Assembly (NCBI GenBank): GCA_910574195.1
Contig: CAJTBF010000022.1
Span: 1 to 36,662 of the forward strand
Direction: 5' to 3'
Length of the DNA stretch: 36,662 nt
Source: Lachnospiraceae bacterium
GTDB lineage: Bacteria > Bacillota > Clostridia > Lachnospirales > Lachnospiraceae
The notes under the pieces were generated by a model that was not told the origin of the DNA, did not search any database, and worked only from the letters and a program-made list of their open reading frames with translations. The position numbers and the translations under genes are program-made. Of the stretch, positions 1 to 8,957 are shown piece after piece. Position 1 is the stretch's first letter; every line of letters starts with the position of its first letter.

Positions 1-24
1 CAAAAAATGTACTTTTTGATCAAG

Positions 25-47
25 GGCGCGAAGCGCCGCATTTTTTG
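25..47 (+). terminator. Rho-independent terminator of the gene upstream of the window
   Basis: A GGCGC stem pairs with GCGCC across a GAA loop (25-37) and is followed by GCA and a run of T. It sits about 140 nt before the first gene, so it most likely ends a transcript that starts left of the window. The stem is short (5 bp) but all G/C. Confidence 0.6.
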
Positions 48-187
48 ACTGGTTTGTCAAGTGTTTTTGAGAAAAAAGTGGGTGATTTTTGAAAAATAGG
101 TTCTGAAAGCCCCATGAAATAAGGGCTGAAGATTCCGAGAAGTTATTTATTTTAAACGGAGGAAGTCTTATCAGGAGGATGCTGCCG

Positions 188-1921
188 GTGTATGCGGGGA
201 TTGTTTTCCTGGCGGTTCTGCTGTGCCTGTATTGGTATGTCTACTGCAAATACCGGGTACAGACGATTCTCGTCCGGCTGCTTCTGGTATTTCTGCTTGG
301 TTTGTTTGTGGCGGATCATGTGCTGGAGGGCTGGATTGAAGAGACGATTCGGCAGCAATTGGAAAAAAACCAGACGCTGGCTATGACTATCCTGGGGGAG
401 CAGTTGCGAAAAGAAATTCTTACAGGTCTTGAGACAAAAGACAGAGGGGAAAAGCAGGGGGTTCTTCTGAAACCGGAGCAGATGATCCATCTTGGAATAA
501 AAGAGGAAGAGAAAGAATCCACGGAGCCGATGAATTATACATACAGCATTTTTGCAGCGTCGGAATCCGGCGGATTTGTGATAGAGGAATCTATGACGGA
601 ATACAAAAAAGTTCCGGATGCGTGGTGCTGTTCCGCAGAAAATCAGGAGGCGTTGAAGACTTCTTATGAAACCGGAAAATGTATAAACCGGCTGGACGAG
701 AACGAATCCGGAAAATGGAATCGCCGTTTTCTGCCGCTTCTTTTGTCGGACGGAACCAGATACGGGGTTTTATCGGTTTCTTTTGAGGGAAATCTATTGG
801 ATTATCAGATCTGGAAATATCAGAAAAATTTGAGGGCAGTGTCGGCTCTGCTGTTTTTGGCCCTGACAGTTTTATTGCTCTTACTTTTGGTCCTGTTTTT
901 GCGACCGCTGAAAAAATTGAAGGAGACGGCGGAGAAACTTTCGGCAGGAGAACTGGGCCTTACGGTGCCGGTCCGGGGACACGATGAGATTGCCAATATT
1001 TCTGCTGCATTCAATCAAATGTCTATGGGGATTGCACAGCACGTACAGGAGATACAGGAAATGTCCGACGGGTATTATAAATTTATTCCGGCAAAAATTC
1101 TGGAGCTGCTGGGGAAGGAATCCATACAGCAGGTGGAACTGGGAGATCAGATGACAGGGCAGATGACGGTGTTGTCTTTGTGTACCTCCGGGGATGCAAG
1201 GCAAAAGCAAATTGCGGGGAATACCTACCGGGAACTCAATCAGATTCTGGAGACTCCGGTTACGGTGATCACGGCGCATCAGGGCGTGGTGGAGCATTTT
1301 GAAGAGGCAGGTTTATCTGCATTTTTTACAGAGAGCAGTGAGGAGGCGCTGCGTGCGGCCATTGAGATCCAGCGTTTGCCGGACGAAAGACAGAAAGAAA
1401 TCTCCGGGGCCGGACTGATGCGGGACGGCCGTACCATAGCGCTCACATACGGGCAGGTGACGATTGGAGTCATCGGAAACGGAAACCGGATGGAGGCGGC
1501 GACCATTTCCATGCATTCGGCGTTGGCGAAGGCGCTGCGTTTGAAGGGAGAGACTTATGGGGCGCGGATTTTGCTTACTCATTTCGTGTACCGGCAGATC
1601 CCGGATTTTGAGAAGACGTATCATGCCCGGTATCTGGGAAATGTGTATCTGCGCGCCAATGATACGCTGGAGCGGATTTATGATGTCTACGATGGCGACG
1701 CGGAGGAAGATTTTTATCAGAAAGAATTGACCAGGCCCTTGTTTGAGCAGGGTGTGGAGCTGTTCGTGGCGAAAAAATTCTATGAGGCCAGACTGGTGTT
1801 TGTGGAAGTACTGAAGCAGTATCGAAGGGACAGGGCGGCCAAAGCGTATCTGTATCGGTGTGACAAATATTATAAATCGGCGGATGTGGAAAACGTGACG
1901 ACGGCGCTGGAACAATTTTAA
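188..1921 (+). CDS. Membrane protein with HAMP and degenerate class III nucleotide cyclase domain, C-terminal TPR-like helices
   Basis: The protein has two N-terminal membrane helices, an extracytoplasmic segment of about 170 residues, a third helix near 220-240 and a HAMP linker near 240-290 (LRPLKKLKETAEKL). A class III adenylate/guanylate cyclase fold follows, recognisable from its entry motif (YYKFIPAKILELLGKESI) and from GVIGNGNRMEAATIS and YGARILLT. The C-terminal 50 residues look like a TPR pair. Both metal-binding Asp positions of active cyclases are lost: the FSDIRGF position reads LSLCTSG and the GDAIMALF position reads EAGLSAFF. The NxxxR region is also altered. It is therefore probably a signalling pseudoenzyme, not a cAMP synthase. 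The ATG at 179 directly abuts its GGAGG; GTG at 188 lies 9 nt from it and is preferred. The gene leads a co-directional block with the ATPase at 4335. Confidence 0.7.
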   Translation: MYAGIVFLAVLLCLYWYVYCKYRVQTILVRLLLVFLLGLFVADHVLEGWIEETIRQQLEKNQTLAMTILGEQLRKEILTGLETKDRGEKQGVLLKPEQMIHLGIKEEEKESTEPMNYTYSIFAASESGGFVIEESMTEYKKVPDAWCCSAENQEALKTSYETGKCINRLDENESGKWNRRFLPLLLSDGTRYGVLSVSFEGNLLDYQIWKYQKNLRAVSALLFLALTVLLLLLLVLFLRPLKKLKETAEKLSAGELGLTVPVRGHDEIANISAAFNQMSMGIAQHVQEIQEMSDGYYKFIPAKILELLGKESIQQVELGDQMTGQMTVLSLCTSGDARQKQIAGNTYRELNQILETPVTVITAHQGVVEHFEEAGLSAFFTESSEEALRAAIEIQRLPDERQKEISGAGLMRDGRTIALTYGQVTIGVIGNGNRMEAATISMHSALAKALRLKGETYGARILLTHFVYRQIPDFEKTYHARYLGNVYLRANDTLERIYDVYDGDAEEDFYQKELTRPLFEQGVELFVAKKFYEARLVFVEVLKQYRRDRAAKAYLYRCDKYYKSADVENVTTALEQF

Positions 1922-2140
1922 AGTGGGGTGTCGACAGGGGGATAGGGATAGATACTTTGGCTGACAGAAAATGATCGTCCGTTTGGTCAGGAGACCTTGT
2001 CCACATCTTTCAAAAGATATAAGAATATTGCGGTGAGGTGTTGGTTGTTGGATAGAAAGCGGGTGTCCACTCGTGCGAAGTACATTCAATGCGGGATGCC
2101 CGGATGGGTGCAGAGATATAGAACAGGGAGGTGAAGCAGG

Positions 2141-4264
2141 ATGGGAACGGAGCAGGAGAAAATCCGGAAACAACGGGAGGCAGGAGAGAAAAACCAACAG
2201 ACAGGAGGAAGTAACAGACAGACGGAAGCGAGAGTTTCGCAGAGCGCGGAAGAAACCAAAGCGGCTCCGCTTCAGGACAGCGAGGATGCAGTAAAGGAAA
2301 TGCTGTCTTCGGCGGAAACAGATGCGATATCTCCCATACAGAACGAAGATGCGGGCGGGGGAACACAGCAGACGCTGTCGGGAACAGAAGGGAATACGGC
2401 GGAAGGGATGCTGACGGAGAATGAGCAGAACGCCGTGAAGGGGACACCGGTGGAGAGTGGGCAGAGCGCCGTAGAGGGGACGCTGACAAAGAAAGAAGGG
2501 GATGCTGCGGACGAGATGCTGACGAAAAAAGGAAAAGACGCCTCCGGTCGGACGGAGGAGGAAAAAGAGGGGGAGGCGATTGATCAGATCAAGGATTCAT
2601 TGTATCGCCTTGCGAAAAATACCCGGGACGGCGGGAAGAATGGAAAAGAAGGAACAAAAGAACCGGTGGAGGATTTGCATTTTGACACCCTTCCGCTTCG
2701 CTGGGAGGAGGAACATCAGGCAGAGATCCAGGGGGATGAAGGAATACAGGCACTGCGGGAGAAAATCGGGAAGCGCAGGGAAGGTTCCCTCTATCAGGCC
2801 GTGATTGTTTCCCGTCTCCTGAAAGAAAATAAGTCCAATCCCCTGGCGGCAAGTGCATTTTCCCGTGCGGTCAATTCTTCGGCATGGGGCACCGCATCAG
2901 ATCTGAACGCGGGCGCGGCCGCCTTTACAGGACTGTTGTCCACGTTTGATAAAAATGCGACAAGTCAGACGGTTTATCAGAGTATGTCGCTGATCACCAA
3001 TTTTATTACCATTGTAGCGTCTGTCCGTAATTTTTATATGAAATTCCGAAAACTGCAGTGGAAAAATACCCCTTCCGCCTGGCTGAACAATGCCCTCCAG
3101 CTTATCGGAATGTTCGGGGATTTTGCGATGATCTTTGCCAAAGCCGTAGCGATAGCAAAAACGATTTCCACGTTTGCGGGGAAAGATCTGCCGGTCTTGA
3201 AGAAAATATCCAACTGGATGTTCCTGGCCACCGGAACCAGTCAGGCTATTGCATTGCTGAACACATCCATCGCACTGACAAAAGGATGGAAAGGGATTCG
3301 TCGTCTCGAGGCCGGGGAGGAAAAAGCGTGGGAAGGCGCAAGTGTCGTCATAACAGACGTGCTGGGAGAAACGGTTTCACCGGCGGCAGGGACAGAAGAG
3401 AAAGCGGGGCAGGAAGCGGCCGGGGAGATAAATGAGTCGCAGGAAAAAACAGGAGAGGGAACAGATTCGCAGCAGGAAAAGGGAACTGCGGAAGAAAAGA
3501 ACGAGAAACAGGATGATTCCCGGACGTCATCCAACGGTGTGAAGCAAAAGAAGAAGTTTGCTTCCGGTGAGGATGGGAAACGCCGGGAACTGGCACAGAG
3601 GGCGTTGGACAAACTCAATGAAGAGGGCGGCGCGCAGCAGACAAAAGAAACGGAGGCAAAAAAGGATATTCTGATCTGCTATCTTGGTTTATCCAAAAGA
3701 GTGGAAAAGCAGAAGCATGATGAAGTTACATTATTGGCAACGGCGGTCAACTGTGCGGTCGGGATCGGCACCAGTCTTGTGACAGGAGGAAAGTTTGTGA
3801 CCGCGCAGGGAGCGGCACGAACCAGGAAAGACGACTGGAACACAGCCAATCAGGTGATGGGATATACCAGTCTGGGGATGGGGCTTGTGGCCAATGGGAC
3901 GACGCTGGCTACGTCCGCCATAAAGATCGGCAGCAGGGCCACCAGCAGAAGAGATCAGCGGAGCGATGCGGTGAAGCAGCGTCTGCTGGGAAAAATAGAT
4001 ACGCTGGGACAGGAAGAGTACGGTCTGAAATATCTGGAAACCGCAATGGTAAACGCTTATACCGGTCCGGAACCGTCAGATGAAAATATCCGGAAGAAAG
4101 CGGAGGAACAGAGGAAAGAAGTGAAAAAAGAAGCGGAACAGGCGGAGGCGGAATATCAGGCCGCGCAGGAGCTGTTTGATATGATGGGCGTGCCCACAGG
4201 GCAGCTTGTAAAAGCGAAGAATCAGGAGGCTTTTGAGAAAATTCTGATTTCCGGACTGGTCTGA
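2141..4264 (+). CDS. 707-aa protein with acidic repetitive N-terminus and two hydrophobic helix clusters; function unknown
   Basis: I do not recognise a family. The start is ATG 2141, with GGGAGG about 9 nt upstream. Residues 1-170 are low-complexity Glu/Lys/Gly/Thr sequence. Hydrophobic or amphipathic helices occur near 281-300, 317-345 and 358-378, and again near 528-552 and 573-598. These clusters are separated by a charged linker (about 400-500) rich in Glu, Gln and Lys. The C-terminus is Lys/Glu-rich and probably coiled coil. There is no signal peptide. The layout (disordered head, two membrane-active clusters, cytoplasmic charged regions) would suit a membrane-inserting cargo or scaffold. 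Position between the pseudo-cyclase and the eCIS-type ATPase suggests it belongs to that system; a role as injected effector is a guess. Confidence 0.55.
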   Translation: MGTEQEKIRKQREAGEKNQQTGGSNRQTEARVSQSAEETKAAPLQDSEDAVKEMLSSAETDAISPIQNEDAGGGTQQTLSGTEGNTAEGMLTENEQNAVKGTPVESGQSAVEGTLTKKEGDAADEMLTKKGKDASGRTEEEKEGEAIDQIKDSLYRLAKNTRDGGKNGKEGTKEPVEDLHFDTLPLRWEEEHQAEIQGDEGIQALREKIGKRREGSLYQAVIVSRLLKENKSNPLAASAFSRAVNSSAWGTASDLNAGAAAFTGLLSTFDKNATSQTVYQSMSLITNFITIVASVRNFYMKFRKLQWKNTPSAWLNNALQLIGMFGDFAMIFAKAVAIAKTISTFAGKDLPVLKKISNWMFLATGTSQAIALLNTSIALTKGWKGIRRLEAGEEKAWEGASVVITDVLGETVSPAAGTEEKAGQEAAGEINESQEKTGEGTDSQQEKGTAEEKNEKQDDSRTSSNGVKQKKKFASGEDGKRRELAQRALDKLNEEGGAQQTKETEAKKDILICYLGLSKRVEKQKHDEVTLLATAVNCAVGIGTSLVTGGKFVTAQGAARTRKDDWNTANQVMGYTSLGMGLVANGTTLATSAIKIGSRATSRRDQRSDAVKQRLLGKIDTLGQEEYGLKYLETAMVNAYTGPEPSDENIRKKAEEQRKEVKKEAEQAEAEYQAAQELFDMMGVPTGQLVKAKNQEAFEKILISGLV
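2396..2545 (+). repeat. Degenerate 12-13-residue tandem repeats in the 707-aa protein
   Basis: Four imperfect units follow one another in the translated sequence at about residues 86-135: AEGMLTENEQNAV, KGTPVESGQSAV, EGTLTKKEGDAA and DEMLTKKGKDAS. The pattern is an acidic or Gly start, a Leu/Pro-Thr/Val centre and an Ala end. It looks like a slippage-prone disordered linker. Confidence 0.55.
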
Positions 4265-4334
4265 ATATGGAAGAAAACAGATTCCGAAAGAAGGACACGG
4301 CGGTATTTTAAAATTTGCGGGAGGACAGGGAGAT

Positions 4335-6488
4335 ATGATACAGGAACCAGAACAGTACTGGGAACGCTTACTTATGCTGGTAAAAAGAGAAATGGATCTG
4401 TATACCCGGTACGCGGTTCGGCTTCGGGAGGACGGAGGAATCCGGCATATTTATCAGACAAAGATTTTCAAAGAGGAACTGCAGAACATTCTGGAGGATG
4501 ATTTTGCGTCCATGGACCGGAAGGCTTACGACAGAGAGCGAAAAGCGCTTTCGAAAGAATGGGAAGTGTTTCATAAGGAATCCTATCAGTGTCTGAAAGC
4601 AGGAAAAATTCTTCCTTTTGCGTATATTCTGCATAGGTTTGCATTGACAGAATTTGAGAGGTACTGTGCCTGTCTGGCAGTGGCACCGGAATGGAACAGG
4701 GAATTTGAACGGATGTATTGTTTTTTGCAGGATGATTATCATCTCAATTATCCTACACTGGATCTTTGTCTTAAGATGTTTACCATGGATTCGCTGGAGC
4801 AGAAAAAACTGCTTCAGCAGACAATGTCCAGAAAGGAACGGCTGTATTTTTTGTTTCAGGAAAAGACGAATTTGACGGAAGGGAGTCTGTCCTGGAAATT
4901 GCGGCTGCGGGAGAATCTGACGGCCTATTTTACGTTTTATCAGGAGGATCTGCATCATAGGAGAAAAGAGTATGCTCTTTATGTTCCGGGAAAGGAATCG
5001 GAGGAGGAGCCGGAGCTTCATCCACAGATCAGAAAACGTCTGGAGCGGGAACTGGATGGGGATACCAAAAGGCGGTTATTCCTTTTTCAGGGAGCGCCCG
5101 GAAGCGGAAGGCGGCGGCAGATACGGCTGGCAGCCGGGAAGCACGGTCGAACGGTGCTTTTTGCAGACCTGCGGGAAATCCGAAAAAAGACGGAGGAACA
5201 GAGAAAAGAGATCATCCGGGATATCGTGGTAAGAGCGGTTTTGTACCGGGCGTATCTGTGCTTCTGTCATTGGGAGACGCTCTGTATTGACGGCGTCTGG
5301 GATCGGGGAATGATTCATGAACTCCTGCAAAGTGCAGGACTGTTTTTTTCTCAGATTTTTGCTGTTATGGAAGGAGCGGAATGTCCGGAAAAGGGGGCGC
5401 CGGATTTTTGCAGGGTGGAGTCATTTTCGATCGAGCCGCCGGACGGGCGGCAGAGAATCCGGTTATGGATGCATTTTCTTTCGGGATGGAGGATGGATCC
5501 CGGTGTTTCCCCGGAGGTTCTGGCCGCGCAGTTTGATTTTACACCGGGAATGATCCGGGACGCGGTGGAATCCGCCGCAGAGAAAACCCGGGCGGAGGGC
5601 GGGGAGCAGATCAGTGTGTCTGTTCTTTATGAGGCGTGCCGGCAGCAGGTTGCGCATCGGCTGGGGGAACGGGCCAGACGGGTAGAGGCAGTCTGTACCT
5701 GGGAGGATCTGGTGCTGGAGGAAGCGCAGAAAAAATTGCTTCGGCAGGCGTGCAGTCAGATTTCCTGTCGCTGTCAGGTGTATGAGACATGGGGATTTCA
5801 GAATAAAATGGCGTATGGAAGGGGTGTTTCCATGCTGTTTCTGGGACCGCCCGGAACAGGAAAAACCATGGCGGCGCAGGTCATTGCCAACGAACTGCAT
5901 CTGGAACTCTATAAGGCAGATCTGTCGGGAGTACTGTCCAAATATATTGGAGAGACACAGAAAAACCTGAAAGAAATCTTTGACGAGGTGCAAAAAAGCA
6001 AAAGCATTCTGTTTTTTGACGAGGCGGATGTTTTGTTTTCACGGCGGGTAGATGTGACGGACGCACGGGATATCAGCGCCAACGCACAGACAGCTTATCT
6101 TTTGCAGAAGATGGAAGAGTATGACGGAATTACGATTCTGGCCACCAATCTGCTGCAGAATTTTGACGACGCCTATAAAAGACGGATGAAATATATCATT
6201 CGATTTTCTCTGCCGCAGAAAGAACAGAGAAAAGAGTTATGGCGAAAGGTATTTCCACGGGAGATGCCTCTGGCGGAAGATGTGGATATGGAATATCTGG
6301 CGTCGAATTTTGAACTGTCGGGCGCGTCCATCAAAAATATTGCGTTGAACGCCGCTTTTTTGGCGGCATCGGAAGGCCAGATCACAGGAATGGGGCAGAT
6401 CATGTACGCGCTGCAGCAGGAATACCAGAAAGCCGGGAAGATTCTTGGAAAAGCCGAGCTGAAAGAGTATGCCGTTTATAAAATATAG
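4335..6488 (+). CDS. AAA+ ATPase, contractile-injection-system (Afp15/PVC15-like) type
   Basis: The C-terminal AAA+ domain is complete: Walker A G504-PPGTGK-T511, Walker B ending in D562-E563, and an arginine-finger pair at R616-R617. The N-terminal 250 residues contain a segment near 97-150 (FALTEFERYCACLAVAPEW, then FERMYCFLQDD) that matches, from memory, the N-terminal region of AAA+ ATPases encoded beside eCIS tail genes. A second, ruined P-loop occurs at 253-260 (GAPGSGRR), where the Lys and Ser/Thr are both Arg, so the first nucleotide site should be dead. Known eCIS ATPases are thought to help assemble or load the particle. No sheath, tube or baseplate gene is visible here; they would have to lie before position 1. 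Start ATG 4335, with GGGAGGA about 10 nt upstream. Confidence 0.7.
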   Translation: MIQEPEQYWERLLMLVKREMDLYTRYAVRLREDGGIRHIYQTKIFKEELQNILEDDFASMDRKAYDRERKALSKEWEVFHKESYQCLKAGKILPFAYILHRFALTEFERYCACLAVAPEWNREFERMYCFLQDDYHLNYPTLDLCLKMFTMDSLEQKKLLQQTMSRKERLYFLFQEKTNLTEGSLSWKLRLRENLTAYFTFYQEDLHHRRKEYALYVPGKESEEEPELHPQIRKRLERELDGDTKRRLFLFQGAPGSGRRRQIRLAAGKHGRTVLFADLREIRKKTEEQRKEIIRDIVVRAVLYRAYLCFCHWETLCIDGVWDRGMIHELLQSAGLFFSQIFAVMEGAECPEKGAPDFCRVESFSIEPPDGRQRIRLWMHFLSGWRMDPGVSPEVLAAQFDFTPGMIRDAVESAAEKTRAEGGEQISVSVLYEACRQQVAHRLGERARRVEAVCTWEDLVLEEAQKKLLRQACSQISCRCQVYETWGFQNKMAYGRGVSMLFLGPPGTGKTMAAQVIANELHLELYKADLSGVLSKYIGETQKNLKEIFDEVQKSKSILFFDEADVLFSRRVDVTDARDISANAQTAYLLQKMEEYDGITILATNLLQNFDDAYKRRMKYIIRFSLPQKEQRKELWRKVFPREMPLAEDVDMEYLASNFELSGASIKNIALNAAFLAASEGQITGMGQIMYALQQEYQKAGKILGKAELKEYAVYKI

Positions 6489-6647
6489 AATCATTCCTAT
6501 TCGTTATACTAGTACAGCGAAAATCGGCAGAAAAAATGAGATAAGGAAAGAAAACGCTGTGAACAGCCGACAAAAAAGGATTGTAGAACGATAAGTGAGC
6601 CGTGAAAAGTAACCGGGAAACCGCCGGCAGAAAAGGAGAATAGAAAG

Positions 6648-7190
6648 ATGGAGAAAAAGCAATTACGGGAAAGACTGAAAAAACTGGGGGATTATGTAAA
6701 GGAACTGGATTTTCCCGCTGTATTTCTGGAGGAAGGGGCAGAGGCACCGCTGGATTCTCTGTTGATTCCGCTGCAGATCGGGGAAGAGTTGAGTGTGGAC
6801 CTGTCCTGCAATTTTGTGGAATTACCGGATCTGGGAGAAATTCTGCAATTTTACGGACAGATTGTGCTGGATGAAATGCTGGAGGAAGCGCCGATTGCTA
6901 TTTCCGATGAAGAAATTCTGCGTTTGCTGAATGCACTGAATCAGATGATCCCCATCGGGCAGTTGCTGTATCTGTTCGACGAGGCGGACGGGAGTGTTCC
7001 CAAAGTGATCGGAATGCGTTATACCATGCTAACGGAACTGGATGGAGAAACAGAATGGAAAAAATGCGCCATAGCGCTCGCATTACTGATGCAGATCTAT
7101 GAACTTCTGTGCAGTAGTCTGCTGCTTTTGGTGGACGGAAGTCCTGTGGAAAATATAATAGATAAAATGAAAGAATTCCTGGGACTGTAG
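6648..7190 (+). CDS. 180-aa acidic cytosolic protein, possibly YbjN/secretion-chaperone-like
   Basis: This is a small Leu/Glu-rich protein without signal peptide or membrane helix. I do not recognise a firm family. The central stretch (EEILRLLNALNQMIPIGQL, then an acidic turn and an aromatic strand) resembles YbjN-type proteins, which share the type III secretion chaperone fold; this is a pattern impression only. It follows the AAA+ ATPase by 160 nt on the same strand and may serve as a chaperone or immunity-like partner in that block. The start is ATG 6648, with AGGAG about 12 nt upstream. Confidence 0.5.
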   Translation: MEKKQLRERLKKLGDYVKELDFPAVFLEEGAEAPLDSLLIPLQIGEELSVDLSCNFVELPDLGEILQFYGQIVLDEMLEEAPIAISDEEILRLLNALNQMIPIGQLLYLFDEADGSVPKVIGMRYTMLTELDGETEWKKCAIALALLMQIYELLCSSLLLLVDGSPVENIIDKMKEFLGL

Positions 7191-7249
7191 GATCGTTCCC
7201 ATGCAGGCAATCGTATAAAACGGTTGGGAATTAAATCAGGAGGAGAGAG

Positions 7250-8521
7250 ATGGGTGGATTTTTAACGAATACAGTGATTATATTGGCGTTTGTAGTGTTG
7301 TTGGGATATCTGAACGAAAAGGTGACGAAATTCACCTATGAGATTTCTTTGCTGCTTTTTTCGGTTCTGACCGGTGGTGTTCTGCTGTTTTTCGGAATGT
7401 TGTTTGGGGAAGCTTCCTCTGTGAAAAAGGTATTGGAACAGGTGCAGGTCTTTCATCTGGAATCGTTTCTGATGGAAGGGGTACTTTGTTTTATGCTTTT
7501 TGCAGGCTCCTGTCATATGCGGCTTCAGGATTTCGGAAAGCATGCCCGAACAATTTCCATACTGGCGGTGGGAGCTACCTTTTTAGGAGCCGTGTTTTAC
7601 GGCGGCCTGTTTTACGCGGCCGGCCGTCTTCTGGGGCTGGACATTCCGCTTCCGGTATGCCTGCTGTTCGGGAGTATCACCGCGCCGACGGATCCGATTG
7701 CGGCGACAAGTATTCTGAAGAAATTTCATCTTCCGTCCGGTGTGGGATTTATTATGGAGGGAGAATCCCTGCTGAACGATGGGGTGGGCGTGGCGCTGTT
7801 CGTCTGTTTTTCCGGACTTGTGACGGCGCAGAAGAGCGGCGGATTCTTTTTGATAATGGCAAAGGAACTCTGTGGGGCCGTTGCGGTGGGAGCCGCGGTC
7901 ACCGCAGTCTGCTTTCCCGTTTTTTGCACAACCGCGGATGAGAACCGGCAGATTTTCACCAGTCTGCTGGCGGTTTCCCTTGCTTATGTGCTGTGCGAGA
8001 GATTTGGATTTTCCGGCGCCATTGCTTCGGTGGTGTGCGGGGTACTTTTCTCCACGCTTCGGGAGCGGGAGGCAAAAAAGGGGCGGCCGCTGACTTTGGA
8101 GCAGTTCGATCATTTCTGGGGCATTCTGGATACCCTGCTGAACTCGGCATTGTATGTAATGCTGGGCCTGTCTTTTCTGCATATTCTGCAGATGCCCCAT
8201 GTGCTGTTGCTGTCGGCTGTTGCAATTGCCGCCAATCTTCTGGCACGGTCCGGAAGTCTGGGGATTTCCACTCTTTTTATGGGAACGCTTCCGGACGGAT
8301 ATGACCGGAGCAGTTTTGTGAAACTGCTTACCTGGGGCGGGCTGCGCGGCGGACTTTCCGCCGCCCTTGCCATGCAGACGCAGGGGATGCTGATGCCAGA
8401 GGTTTACTATATTGTGATGGGCGGTACGTATGCGATTATTTTCTTCACGACGGTCGTACAAGGAATGACGATGCAGAAAGTATATCAAAGGATCGAAAAG
8501 AATTTACAGGGAGAACGGTAA
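7250..8521 (+). CDS. Na+/H+ antiporter, CPA1/NhaP family
   Basis: The 423-residue protein has about 12 membrane helices, as is usual for CPA1 exchangers of the inner membrane that swap cytosolic Na+ or K+ for external H+. Diagnostic motifs are APTDPIAATSI near 144-154 (ion-binding Asp), EGESLLNDGVGVALF near 170-184 (the ND motif) and TWGGLRGGLSAALA near 360-375. It ends shortly after the last helix, with no large C-terminal regulatory domain. An AGGAGG ends 6 nt before ATG 7250. It lies 60 nt after the 180-aa gene and could share its transcript, but its function is generic and probably independent of that block. Confidence 0.9.
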   Translation: MGGFLTNTVIILAFVVLLGYLNEKVTKFTYEISLLLFSVLTGGVLLFFGMLFGEASSVKKVLEQVQVFHLESFLMEGVLCFMLFAGSCHMRLQDFGKHARTISILAVGATFLGAVFYGGLFYAAGRLLGLDIPLPVCLLFGSITAPTDPIAATSILKKFHLPSGVGFIMEGESLLNDGVGVALFVCFSGLVTAQKSGGFFLIMAKELCGAVAVGAAVTAVCFPVFCTTADENRQIFTSLLAVSLAYVLCERFGFSGAIASVVCGVLFSTLREREAKKGRPLTLEQFDHFWGILDTLLNSALYVMLGLSFLHILQMPHVLLLSAVAIAANLLARSGSLGISTLFMGTLPDGYDRSSFVKLLTWGGLRGGLSAALAMQTQGMLMPEVYYIVMGGTYAIIFFTTVVQGMTMQKVYQRIEKNLQGER

Positions 8522-8573
8522 ATGACAGTGTTTATTGAAGCCGAAAATTGTGATGACTCTAATAGAATGGTAA

Positions 8574-8942
8574 TCATCTATCAGCTTTCCAACCATCATC
8601 AAGATAACATCTGTAATGACTGCTGTTATCATATTGAACTTTTGGTGTCTCTCGCAGACCAAATTCAGTTCGTATTTCAGATAAATAGAAATCATCAATG
8701 TTGGGATTCATGTAGATGATTGGTTTCCCTTTATTTGTAATTTCTACTCTACCCCTGGGATAGTAGTTGTATGGCTTGTTATACCCTTTTGGTTTTACAT
8801 ACGGCCATAACTTTTTGTGGTTATATGTTTTACCCGATTTTGCAACTCCTTCTGTTATATCATCTGAAAATGGAAAAGCTAAGAGTTCATCGTCCACTAT
8901 CCAGAAAACACCTCTTGACGCTATGTTTGTAAGTATTTTCAT
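8574..8942 (-). CDS. Hypothetical 122-aa protein downstream of a phosphoribosyltransferase
   Basis: I do not recognise a family. The sequence is soluble, Tyr/Lys/Asp-rich, with a segment KGYNKPYNYYPRGRVEI that looks like beta structure. It starts 15 nt after the stop of the phosphoribosyltransferase gene and so is almost certainly cotranscribed. The DNA is visibly AT-richer than the antiporter next to it, which fits recent acquisition. Its beginning (MKILTN) resembles that of the unknown protein two genes upstream (MKILTD), which may be chance. Confidence 0.6.
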   Translation of the reverse strand: MKILTNIASRGVFWIVDDELLAFPFSDDITEGVAKSGKTYNHKKLWPYVKPKGYNKPYNYYPRGRVEITNKGKPIIYMNPNIDDFYLSEIRTEFGLRETPKVQYDNSSHYRCYLDDGWKADR

Positions 8943-8957
8943 GATTTCACCGTTTTC

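Noticed and set aside
179-1921. Functional adenylate cyclase
   Set aside because: Both metal-binding Asp positions are substituted, so a cAMP-producing role is not supported.
1313-2197. 294-residue minus-strand frame
   Set aside because: It lies opposite the pseudo-cyclase gene, is rich in His, Pro and Arg, and has no ribosome site or recognisable motif; a shadow of GC-biased coding DNA.
7583-8488. 301-residue minus-strand frame opposite the antiporter
   Set aside because: The antiporter has clear family motifs on the plus strand; the reverse frame has shadow-like composition (Gln, His, Arg).
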